64,000 nt of DNA from Novosphingobium sediminis (GTDB lineage: Bacteria > Pseudomonadota > Alphaproteobacteria > Sphingomonadales > Sphingomonadaceae), in NCBI RefSeq assembly GCF_007991615.1, contig NZ_BJYR01000014.1, forward strand, positions 16,289 to 80,288, read 5' to 3'. Made by a program: the position numbers and the translations under genes. A model generated the notes under the pieces. The model had not been told where the DNA came from and made no database searches. It saw only the letters and a list, made by a program, of their open reading frames with translations. Shown here piece by piece: positions 48,355-55,498 of the stretch. How positions within the stretch are numbered: the stretch's first letter is position 1; each line of letters begins with the position of its first letter.

Positions 48355-49950
48355 TTATTCAGCCGGAACGGCGGCGTAGGCCGGGTGGGCGGGCTGGCTG
48401 TGCGTGCCACCCGAAGCACGATCCTCAATCGGGCCATGCGCGATGGCGGCAAGCATGAGGCGCACCTCGATCACCGCCAGCGTGCCGTAAAGCGCGGTAA
48501 AGCCGATGATCGTGGTCCAGATCTGCGGGACGGTGAGGCTCGATGCGCCGAGGAAGGTCGGCAGCACGCCGTCGATCGCCCAGGGCTGGCGGCCGATCTC
48601 GGCCAGCACCCAGCCCGCCTCGATCGCCATCCACGGCAGCGGGATGATCCACACCGCAGCCCGCATGAACAGGCGGCAGAAGCCGTTGGCGCAGCCAAAG
48701 CGGCGTATCGTCGCCATCCAAAACGCAGCCCCGAAAAAGGCGATGAAGAAGAAGCCGAGCCCGGCCATGGCGCGGAACAGCCAGAACATCACCGGCACGT
48801 TGGGCACCGTGGTCCACGCCGCCTTCTCGATATCGGCAGGCGTTGCCTTGCGCGGATCGGGCATGAAGCGCTTGAGCAGCATGGCATAGCCCAGATCGAG
48901 CTTGTGCTCCTCGAACACCGCCCGCGCTGCCATGTCGCCGCGGTTGACCTTGAGCCTTTCGACCGCGTCATAGGCCTTGATCCCGCTTTCAATGCGGGTT
49001 TCGGCCTTGACCACGAGCTCGTCGATGCCCGCGACCTGCCCTGTGAGACTGCGGGTCGAAATCAGGCCCAGCACGTAGGGCACCTTGACTTCGTAGAGCG
49101 TCTTGCGGCCTTCCATGCTGGGAATGCCGAACAGCGCGATCCCGGCAGGAGCGGGCTCGGTGTGCCACATGGCCTCGAGCGAGGCGAGCTTCATTCTCTG
49201 GTTATCTGTAAGCGTATAGCCGGATTCGTCGCCCAGCACGACAACCGACAGCGCCGAGGCGAGGCCAAAGGCCGCAGCGACAGTGAAGGAACGCTTGGCC
49301 ACGGCGACCCACTTGCCGCGCAGGATATAGTACGACGAAACACCGAGCACGAACACCGAGGCACAGACATAGCCCGCGCTGACGGTGTGAACGAACTTGG
49401 CCTGCGCCACGGGATTGAAGATAACCGCCCCGAAATCAGTCACTTCCATCCTCATGGTATCGGGATTGAAGTGCGAGCCGGTGGGGTGCTGCATCCAGCC
49501 GTTGGCAACCAGGATCCACAGCGCGGAAAGATTGGACCCCAGCGCGACCATGAAGGTGGTGAACAGATGCTGCCGCTTGCTGAGCCGGTCCCAGCCAAAG
49601 AACATCATCCCCACGAAGGTTGCCTCGAGGAAGAAGGCCATCAATCCTTCGATCGCCAGCGGCGCACCGAAGATGTCGCCGACATAGTGCGAGAAATAGG
49701 ACCAGTTGGTGCCGAACTCGAACTCCATGGTGATGCCGGTGGCGACACCCAGCACGAAGTTGATTGCAAAGAGTTTTCCCCAGAACCGCGTCACCACGCG
49801 CCAGACCGGCCGGTCGGTCATGACGTAGATGCTCTCCATGATGACGAGCATGAACGAGAGGCCGAGCGTGAGCGGCACGAACAGGAAGTGATAGAGTGCG
49901 GTGAGCGCAAACTGCAGCCGCGAAAGCTCGATGACCGCCATATCAACCAT
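48355..49950 (-). CDS. cydA: Cytochrome bd ubiquinol oxidase subunit I
   Basis: A protein of 531 residues, close to the long Q-loop form in E. coli (522). RLQFALTALYHFLFVPLTLG carries the axial haem b595 His21, GRQPW is in the conserved C-terminal part, and a long periplasmic Q-loop lies in the middle. CydAB reduces oxygen with ubiquinol and, as an established property, resists sulfide and nitric oxide that block haem-copper oxidases. ATG 49950 has CAGGAG ten bases upstream. A divergent or shared control region lies at 49951-50177. Confidence 0.95.
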   Translation of the reverse strand: MVDMAVIELSRLQFALTALYHFLFVPLTLGLSFMLVIMESIYVMTDRPVWRVVTRFWGKLFAINFVLGVATGITMEFEFGTNWSYFSHYVGDIFGAPLAIEGLMAFFLEATFVGMMFFGWDRLSKRQHLFTTFMVALGSNLSALWILVANGWMQHPTGSHFNPDTMRMEVTDFGAVIFNPVAQAKFVHTVSAGYVCASVFVLGVSSYYILRGKWVAVAKRSFTVAAAFGLASALSVVVLGDESGYTLTDNQRMKLASLEAMWHTEPAPAGIALFGIPSMEGRKTLYEVKVPYVLGLISTRSLTGQVAGIDELVVKAETRIESGIKAYDAVERLKVNRGDMAARAVFEEHKLDLGYAMLLKRFMPDPRKATPADIEKAAWTTVPNVPVMFWLFRAMAGLGFFFIAFFGAAFWMATIRRFGCANGFCRLFMRAAVWIIPLPWMAIEAGWVLAEIGRQPWAIDGVLPTFLGASSLTVPQIWTTIIGFTALYGTLAVIEVRLMLAAIAHGPIEDRASGGTHSQPAHPAYAAVPAE

Positions 49951-50177
49951 GCGTGGGCACTCCTGCTGATCAATCCGGCCAAGCGACTCGGCTTGCCGTG
50001 AGCAACTTTGATTTCCCACTATCTGTAAGTTTGTATATGATCAAGGCCGAGATTGGCCGGTCACCCGGAAGGCGTCGTGCCTCACGGTGCGAGAGGCGCC
50101 ATCAGAATGGCAAGAGCGCGCGCAGGCGCGGGCGGAGCACGCGCTCGCACTCCTGTTCGTTCGAGCAATACTGAAGC
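49951..50177. promoter_or_regulatory. cydA upstream region with an ATATACAAA site
   Basis: No gene is seen in these 227 bases between cydA and the second arsR. It contains TTTGTATAT (50030-50038), the reverse complement of the ATATACAAA in the sqr/rhodanese promoter. This is a candidate operator for one of the two ArsR proteins, and would tie cytochrome bd to the sulfide genes. I found no FNR-type TTGAT-N4-ATCAA site. Confidence 0.4.
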
Positions 50178-50552
50178 TCAGAGCAGCTTGGCGAACATCG
50201 CTGCAGAACCGCGCGGCGGCGGCGGAGGCGTGACCGGGATTACGGCAGTCCGCGGCACCGCATCCGGCGACAGGGCGTTCAGGAAAGCGGCCGCCGGTGC
50301 AAAGGCTTCAGGAGCAATGCAATAGTATACCTGCTTGGCCGCACGCCGCGTTTGCACCAGCTCTGCCTTGCGCAGGATCGCCAGCTGCTGCGATAGACCG
50401 GGCTGACCGATCCCGGTGAGTGCCTCGATTTCGCTGACCGACTTCTCGCCCTGGTCCAGCAAAGTGGCGATCAACCGCAGGCGCGTATCATGGCCGAGAG
50501 TGCGCATGACTTCTGCAAGCGCCTCAAGGTCAAACGACGAGTTCGTCGGCAT
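50178..50552 (-). CDS. Second ArsR-family regulator, lacking the sensor cysteine pair
   Basis: A protein of 124 residues with HTH core TGIGQPGLSQQLAILRKAEL and QTRRAAKQVYYCI, which resembles BigR. The position of the first sensor cysteine is Thr30, and only Cys78 is present, so the disulfide switch of SqrR/BigR cannot form. The C-terminus adds a proline-rich tail (VIPVTPPPPPRG). It is three bases downstream of the peroxiredoxin gene. It may control that gene or cydABX. Confidence 0.85.
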   Translation of the reverse strand: MPTNSSFDLEALAEVMRTLGHDTRLRLIATLLDQGEKSVSEIEALTGIGQPGLSQQLAILRKAELVQTRRAAKQVYYCIAPEAFAPAAAFLNALSPDAVPRTAVIPVTPPPPPRGSAAMFAKLL

Positions 50553-50555
50553 GCG

Positions 50556-51248
50556 CTATCCCTCCGGCGTTTGCGGCTTCAGGCGGCAGAACCACATGGG
50601 ATCATCGGAAGATCCCAGCAGCGCGGCCTGATCCTGATCCGGCGGGAGCAACACTGCATCGCCGGGCCGCCAGCCTTCGGGAGTGACCACATCATCGGCA
50701 TCAACGGCCTGCAAGGCAGCCAGAACGCGCAGCATTTCTTCCACGGAGCGGCCGACAGTCGCGGGATAGCAGGTCATCGCGCGGATATAGCCGGCCGGAT
50801 CAATGAAGTAGGTTGAACGCATGGCCGCTGCATCCGGCGCATGATCGGCCACCATGCCGTAGGCACGGCCGATGATGACGGATGTATCCTCGACGATCGG
50901 GAAGTTGATTGTCACGCCGAAGCCGTCGCGGATCGCCCGGACCCATGCGAGGTGTGCGTACAGACTGTCGACCGAAACGGCGAGCAGCGAGCACCGCAGC
51001 GCCTCGAACCGGTCGCTGGCCTTGGCGAGAGCGATGAATTCGCTGGTGCAAACGGGCGTGAAGTCGGCCGGATGCGAAAACAGGACCAGCCAGCGACCCC
51101 GAAAATCAGCGAGCGAGATCGGCCCCATCGTCGTGCGTGCCTCAAAATTCGGCGCTGGATCGCCGATATGAAGCACTCGCGCGGCGGTCTCGGGCTGGAA
51201 GAGGGCGGCAGACATAACTCGCAAATCCAGTCTCAATTCTTCAGACAT
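50556..51248 (-). CDS. 1-Cys (Prx6-type) peroxiredoxin
   Basis: A protein of 230 residues. The peroxidatic cysteine is Cys67 in HPADFTPVCTSEFIALAKA, and the C-terminal extension (EGWRPGDAVLLPPDQDQ) is that of the Prx6 group. It reduces peroxides, and some Prx also turn over persulfides. The first ATG (51248) has no Shine-Dalgarno sequence and abuts the candidate operator; ATG 51215 is an alternative. The second arsR follows immediately. Confidence 0.92.
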   Translation of the reverse strand: MSEELRLDLRVMSAALFQPETAARVLHIGDPAPNFEARTTMGPISLADFRGRWLVLFSHPADFTPVCTSEFIALAKASDRFEALRCSLLAVSVDSLYAHLAWVRAIRDGFGVTINFPIVEDTSVIIGRAYGMVADHAPDAAAMRSTYFIDPAGYIRAMTCYPATVGRSVEEMLRVLAALQAVDADDVVTPEGWRPGDAVLLPPDQDQAALLGSSDDPMWFCRLKPQTPEG

Positions 51249-51654
51249 GTTTATACACGATTACATTAGAAGTGTACATTTGAAAGTGAGACTTGGGGCT
51301 GCAGCGGCTAAGTGCCTTACGTCCGATCTGTCAACAAGTCTGGCAGAATCTGGCTCATTCGGCGCGTCATCCTTGCTTAGAGATCGACCACCGCATGAGC
51401 AGCATGGCAATTCAACGCCAACCAGCACCCGCACCGTCGGAGGCTGACCTGAAAGCTACCGTTCGACTCATCGGCATTGAACGTTAGAAATGTCCCATCA
51501 CGCATCGTTCCGGGCCCGGCAGCTTTCGGCAAACCCTGCCGTTCGGTATGTCGAGCTGAAGCGGCAGCGGTGTCCCAAATCTCGTCACACCGCTGGCCGG
51601 CAACCAGCGTTTAGCACCTGAACGATTGAATCGACGTGCAGTTCGGGAGGATCA
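51249..51654. other. Intergenic region between peroxiredoxin and integrase, with a possible operator
   Basis: No convincing gene in these 406 bases. At 51252-51282 TATACACGATTACATTAGAA then GTGTACAT forms an imperfect inverted repeat, and TACACGAT (51254-51261) recurs in the sqr/rhodanese promoter. An open frame at 51394-51486 encodes MSSMAIQRQPAPAPSEADLK then ATVRLIGIER, perhaps the lost start of a recombinase, but it is too short to call. Confidence 0.45.
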
Positions 51655-52850
51655 TCAACTCGCCGCAGACTTCTTCTTGAGTCCGACGAGGTATAGCGAC
51701 CAGTACTGCATCATCTTCACGCGTTCGTCCCAATGCTCTCCGCGCGCGTATGCTCGGCGGATCTTGTTGCCATCGACATGCGCAAGCTGGCGTTCGATCG
51801 CATCAGGATGCCATTTGCGGGACTCATTCAGCAGCGTGCTGGCAGTCGCCCGAAAGCCGTGGGCAGTCATTTCCTCGGAAGTGTAGCCAAGGCGGCGCAG
51901 TGCAGCGTTAAGTGTATTGTCCGTAATCGGTCGCTTCGGAGTGCGGACGCCGGGAAAGAGGTAACTACCATCTCCCGACATGGTGCGCAGCTTCTTCAGC
52001 AGTGCGAGAACTTCGTCGGTCAGATAGACCTTGTGGGGGCGTCGCATTTTCGTTTTCGCCGCCGGGATCACCCATAGTCGGGCAACGAGATCGAACTCGG
52101 CCCACTCCGCCATCCGCAGTTCACCTGGCCGCACGAAGAGGTGCGGTGCCAGTTGCAGCGCGATCCGCACGGTCGGCTGTCCGTCATAAGTGTCGATTGC
52201 GCGAAGCAGTCCGCCAAGGGCTGCCGGCTCGAGTATGGCCGCGCGGTGCTTTACCTTGGGAGTGATCAACGCCCCGCGCAGGTCAGCCGAGATGTCACGC
52301 TGTGCACGCCCGGTTGCGATGGCGTAGCGAAAAATGGTGCCGAATGTGCTGCGCAGACGAGTCGCGGTTTCGTATCGCCCCCGTGCCTCGACGGATCGCA
52401 GGACCTGTAGCAGCTCGGGGACAGTTATGTCCGCGATAGGGCGATTGCCGAGCACTGGTGTAGCGATTTCGACCATCCAGCGCAGCTTGGCCAGGGTCTT
52501 GGCGGCCCTGCCTTCTAGCGTAAGCCGCTCCAGCCATTCATCGCTGATGACCTTGAAAGTCTCGGACCGTCTAACTCTGGCTTCGCGCTCCCTCGCTTTA
52601 CGCTCCTCGGCAGGATCCAGTCCCAGCGCAAGCGCTTCGCGGGCGATATCCCGGACCTCGCGGGCCTTTGCCAGAGACAGATCGGGGAAATTTCCAAAAG
52701 AGAGTGTTTTTTTCTATCAAAGCGATAGTTCATTCTCCAGAGACGGCCACCTGTAGGCATGACCATCAGATACAAACCGCGTTCGTCGGCCAATTTGTAA
52801 GGCTTATCCTTTGGTTTTGCTGCATTAATTGCGGTAAAAGTCAGTGGCAT
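51655..52850 (-). pseudogene. Tyrosine-type phage/island integrase, one-base frameshift
   Basis: MPLTFTAINAAKPKDKPYKL opens the DUF4102-type N-terminal domain of island integrases. The reading breaks at seven T (seven A on the coding strand) at 52707-52713. If one more A were present the frame would read RKKTLSFGNFPDLSLAKARE and continue to the C-terminus. Catalytic residues are intact (RPGELRMAEW, HGFRATASTLL, LAHVDGN, YWSLYL). It lies just downstream of tRNA-Phe. The shift makes the present copy inactive unless slippage restores it or the sequence has an error. Confidence 0.88.
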
Positions 52851-52887
52851 GATGGTACCGGAAGATTGCTGTGGAGCCGATACCATC
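52851..52887. repeat. Mirrored GATGGTACC / GATACCATC pair at the integrase end
   Basis: GATGGTACC (52851-52859) and GATACCATC (52879-52887) lie just upstream of the integrase start. The left end of the island has GATGGTATC (33369-33377) and ATACCATC (33392-33399). Such mirrored short sites at both ends could be integrase or excisionase arm sites. Confidence 0.4.
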
Positions 52888-53021
52888 AAGTTTATCGATT
52901 TAGGCCCCGGCTGCAACCGGATGACCCCGGTCGAACCCGGAACTGGATGTCGGAAAAATGGCGGAATTCCGCCATTCTCTGGACAATTGCGGAGCCATGT
53001 GGAAGCTTGGGAAGGGGCCAA

Positions 53022-53097
53022 TGGTGCCCGGGGACGGAGTCGAACCGCCGACACCGTGATTTTCAGTCACGTGCTCTACCAACTGAGCTACCCGGGC
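53022..53097 (-). tRNA. tRNA-Phe (anticodon GAA)
   Basis: The 76 bases fold as a full cloverleaf on the minus strand. The acceptor pair is GCCCGGG with CCCGGGC, discriminator A and encoded CCA. D-arm AGCTCAGTTGGTAGAGC, anticodon loop CTGAAAA (anticodon GAA) and T-loop GTTCGACTC are present. Its 3' end (53022-53041) is copied at 33303-33321. It is the probable attachment site of the island. Confidence 0.96.
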
Positions 53098-53216
53098 ATC
53101 GTTTCGACAGGCCAGCAATGGGCCTGTGCGCGTTGGAAGCGCGCCTATGGCGAAGGCTTGGCGGCTTGTCCAGCCCCTTGATGACGAAATCGCCCCAGCC
53201 CGCACCTCTCCCGGCG

Positions 53217-53390
53217 CTAGTCCATATCGCCTTCCGGATCGTGCACCGGACCGGGCAGGGTGTAGCCCTCCTCCAGCCAGTTGACGAGGTCGCGGTCGCG
53301 GCAGCGCGCGGAGCAGAACGGGGTGTATTCGGCCACGCGCGGCTTGCGGCAGATCGGGCACTTGCGGATGGGCGGAGCGGGTGTGGTCAT
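53217..53390 (-). CDS. yacG: DNA gyrase inhibitor YacG
   Basis: A protein of 57 residues with a four-cysteine zinc site: CPICRKPR near residue 10, then PFCSARCRDRDL near 26-37, and the YacG end WLEEGYTLPGP. YacG binds GyrB in E. coli and blocks DNA binding. ATG 53390 overlaps the RNase gene stop by four bases. Confidence 0.93.
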   Translation of the reverse strand: MTTPAPPIRKCPICRKPRVAEYTPFCSARCRDRDLVNWLEEGYTLPGPVHDPEGDMD

Positions 53391-54394
53391 GCCGCAATTG
53401 CCTGCGCGAAGGTTGCGGCGGGCGCAAGCCCTGCGTCTTCGTGCCATTGCAGGCGGCGACCCGTGCGGCGAGCGAGTTCCGCCTCCCATTCGGGACGCAT
53501 CGCGCGGCGCACGGCGGGATGGGCTGTGAGCAGCAGCGTGCCCGGCTCACCCACGCGCTCGGCCTGCCGCAGCAAGCGGCGCGCGGCGGCGGCGGCGGGC
53601 GCCCGTGCAAACCGCGCGACGAGCGATGGACGCTCCAGCCGCGCGACAAGTTGGACCAGGCCGAAGCCGTTCATGCCGGTGCGTTCGCCCTGCCAGCCCG
53701 CCGCCTCAAGCGCGGCCACCAGCGCATCATCAACCGCGCGGCGCTGCGCCTTTTCCGCGAGCGAGGGGAAATCGATCCCGACCGATCCGCCAATGTCGAA
53801 CCGCCGCAGCACCTGCGCAATCGCGGGCACTGCCGCCAGCGCCAGCGCGGGCAAGGGCGGCGGGCCGTCGACGTCGATCAGCGTCATCGCGGGTGTCGGG
53901 CTGACCACAAGGCTGCCCCCGCCAAAGGCCACTTCCCCCGTAAGCGCTTCCCCCACGAGATCGTCCCACCCGGCTTCGGCAAAGGCGCTGCCATGCACCG
54001 GCACACGGCGCACCGGATGCGGCCCACCGGCCAGTTCCTCCAGCAAAGTTGGTGCCGGGCGAGGCTCCTCTCCCGCTGCCGGGCGGACTTGCGGCAGCTT
54101 GGTGCGGCCCTTCTCGGCGATGGCAGAGCGCGTCACGCGCACCATCACGGCACGCCCCTCGGTCAGCGCAGGATCGAACCCCTCGCCCAGTGCCTCGCTG
54201 CCATCGGGCAGACGCACCACCGCGCGGCGAGTGCCCGGGATGCGGCTCACGAGCCGTGCTTCGGCCACCGCGCCCGCGCGCCATGGTTCATCCCACACCA
54301 CGCGCGCGGCCAGAATTTCGCTTTCACCCACAAGGATCGCGCGCTCTTCGCCGATCCCCTGCTCAACCAACCATTCTGGCAGCCGCTCAGGCAA
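53387..54394 (-). CDS. Short ribonuclease E/G family protein
   Basis: A protein of 335 residues. The N-terminal S1-like part is LVEQGIGEERAILVGESEI and the RNase core has PAMTLIDVDGPP and RRFDIGGSVGIDFPSL, where the two catalytic aspartates of RNase E (303 and 346) align. The Zn-link CPxC motif of RNase E/G is missing and the protein is much shorter than E. coli RNase G (489). TTG 54394 overlaps the maf stop by eight bases. It sits in a maf-RNase-yacG block known in this group. Confidence 0.82.
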   Translation of the reverse strand: MPERLPEWLVEQGIGEERAILVGESEILAARVVWDEPWRAGAVAEARLVSRIPGTRRAVVRLPDGSEALGEGFDPALTEGRAVMVRVTRSAIAEKGRTKLPQVRPAAGEEPRPAPTLLEELAGGPHPVRRVPVHGSAFAEAGWDDLVGEALTGEVAFGGGSLVVSPTPAMTLIDVDGPPPLPALALAAVPAIAQVLRRFDIGGSVGIDFPSLAEKAQRRAVDDALVAALEAAGWQGERTGMNGFGLVQLVARLERPSLVARFARAPAAAAARRLLRQAERVGEPGTLLLTAHPAVRRAMRPEWEAELARRTGRRLQWHEDAGLAPAATFAQAIAA

Positions 54395-54980
54395 TCGAAA
54401 GCCCCGCCGCGCGCAGCAATCGGCGCGTTTCGTAGAGCGGCAGGCCAACGACGCCCGAATGGCTACCCGCCAGCCAAGTGCAGAAACCCTCGGCGCTGCC
54501 CTGAATGGCATAGCCGCCCGCCTTGCCGTGCCACTCGCCGCCGGCGATATAGGCCTCGATCTCGGCCTGCTCGAGCCGCTTGAAGCGCACGATCGTCTCG
54601 CTCAGCGCCTCGCGCAGCGTGCCATCGGGCGAAATCACGGCGATGGCCGAGAACACGCGGTGGCGGCGGCCCGAAAGCAGCGCAAGGCACTTGCGCGCAG
54701 TCGCCTCGTCCTCTGCCTTGGGAAGGATGCGCCGCCCGACGCCGACCACCGTATCGCCCGCCAGAATCACCGCTTCAGGCGCCAGCGCCGCGGCGGCGCG
54801 CGCCTTCCCCGCGGCAAGGCGCACTGCATGGGCGCGCGGCAGTTCGCCGGGCAGCGCGCTCTCGTCGATGTCGGTGGCAAGAATGCGGGGCTCGGTCACC
54901 CCGAGCCGGGCGAGCAATTCGCGGCGGCGCGGGCTGGCCGAGGCCAGCACCAGCGCAGGGCTTGCGGAAACCGGCGGCAC
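54387..54980 (-). CDS. maf: Maf-family nucleoside triphosphate pyrophosphatase
   Basis: A protein of 197 residues. LVLASASPRRRELLARLGV and DTVVGVGRRILPKAEDEATA, then QGSAEGFCTWL are the Maf signature blocks. Maf/YhdE proteins hydrolyse dTTP, UTP or modified NTPs in the cytosol. The GTG start lies 28 bases after the infA stop. The short RNase gene starts within its last codons, so the two are coupled. Confidence 0.93.
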   Translation of the reverse strand: MPPVSASPALVLASASPRRRELLARLGVTEPRILATDIDESALPGELPRAHAVRLAAGKARAAAALAPEAVILAGDTVVGVGRRILPKAEDEATARKCLALLSGRRHRVFSAIAVISPDGTLREALSETIVRFKRLEQAEIEAYIAGGEWHGKAGGYAIQGSAEGFCTWLAGSHSGVVGLPLYETRRLLRAAGLSIA

Positions 54981-55008
54981 CGCCGACGGCGATGAGCCTG
55001 AAAGCAGC

Positions 55009-55254
55009 TTAGAAACCGCCAGGCCCCGAACGGCCGGGCATGAAGCGGTAGGTGATGCGCCCCTTGGTCAGGTCATAGGGCGTCAGCTCGACCAGAACCT
55101 CGTCGCCCACCAGCACGCGGATGCGGTTCTTGCGCATCTTGCCGGCGGTGTGGCCCAGGATTTCGTGCTCGTTCTCCAGCTTCACGCGGAACATCGCGTT
55201 GGGCAGCAGTTCGACCACCTGGCCGCGCATCTCGAGGAGTTCTTCTTTCGCCAT
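55009..55254 (-). CDS. infA: Translation initiation factor IF-1
   Basis: A protein of 81 residues with the OB fold of IF-1: [38 protein letters not shown] and [16 protein letters not shown]. It has a short C-terminal extension ([10 protein letters not shown]) beyond the E. coli length (72). It heads the infA-maf-RNase-yacG group. The 244 bases upstream, shared with the divergent TonB-receptor gene, carry GGGCGC-AAAAA-GCGCCC, a small stem with no T tract. Confidence 0.97.
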   Translation of the reverse strand: MAKEELLEMRGQVVELLPNAMFRVKLENEHEILGHTAGKMRKNRIRVLVGDEVLVELTPYDLTKGRITYRFMPGRSGPGGF

Positions 55255-55498
55255 AGGCGGGGTCGTCTGCCTTTATCGCTTGGGGTGCATCCACGCATTG
55301 CGGGCGCAAAAAGCGCCCTTGGGCCGCGCGCATAGCGATCTCGGCGCAAAAAGAAAAGCGCGAAGGCAATTGCTGCGCTGCGACAAATTGATACGAAAGG
55401 GTCATTGTCGGACGCATGGAGCCCAACCTAGGACCGTCACGGGGGCAGCAACCTAGCAACCGGGCCGGAAATCCCGACTCGCCAACAGGATACGTTCG

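Noticed and set aside
47545..50001. An 818-codon open frame on the plus strand across cydB and cydA
   Set aside because: It is the antisense of two clear cytochrome bd genes; its composition (Arg, Gln, His, Gly) is that of the complementary strand of high-GC coding DNA.
51394..51486. A 30-codon plus-strand ORF as a gene
   Set aside because: It is short, has no good ribosome-binding site, and at best resembles the start of a lost recombinase.
52668..54995. A 775-codon plus-strand frame across the tRNA, RNase and maf genes
   Set aside because: It crosses a tRNA gene and is opposite genes with clear motifs; low-complexity Arg/Ala/Ser content.
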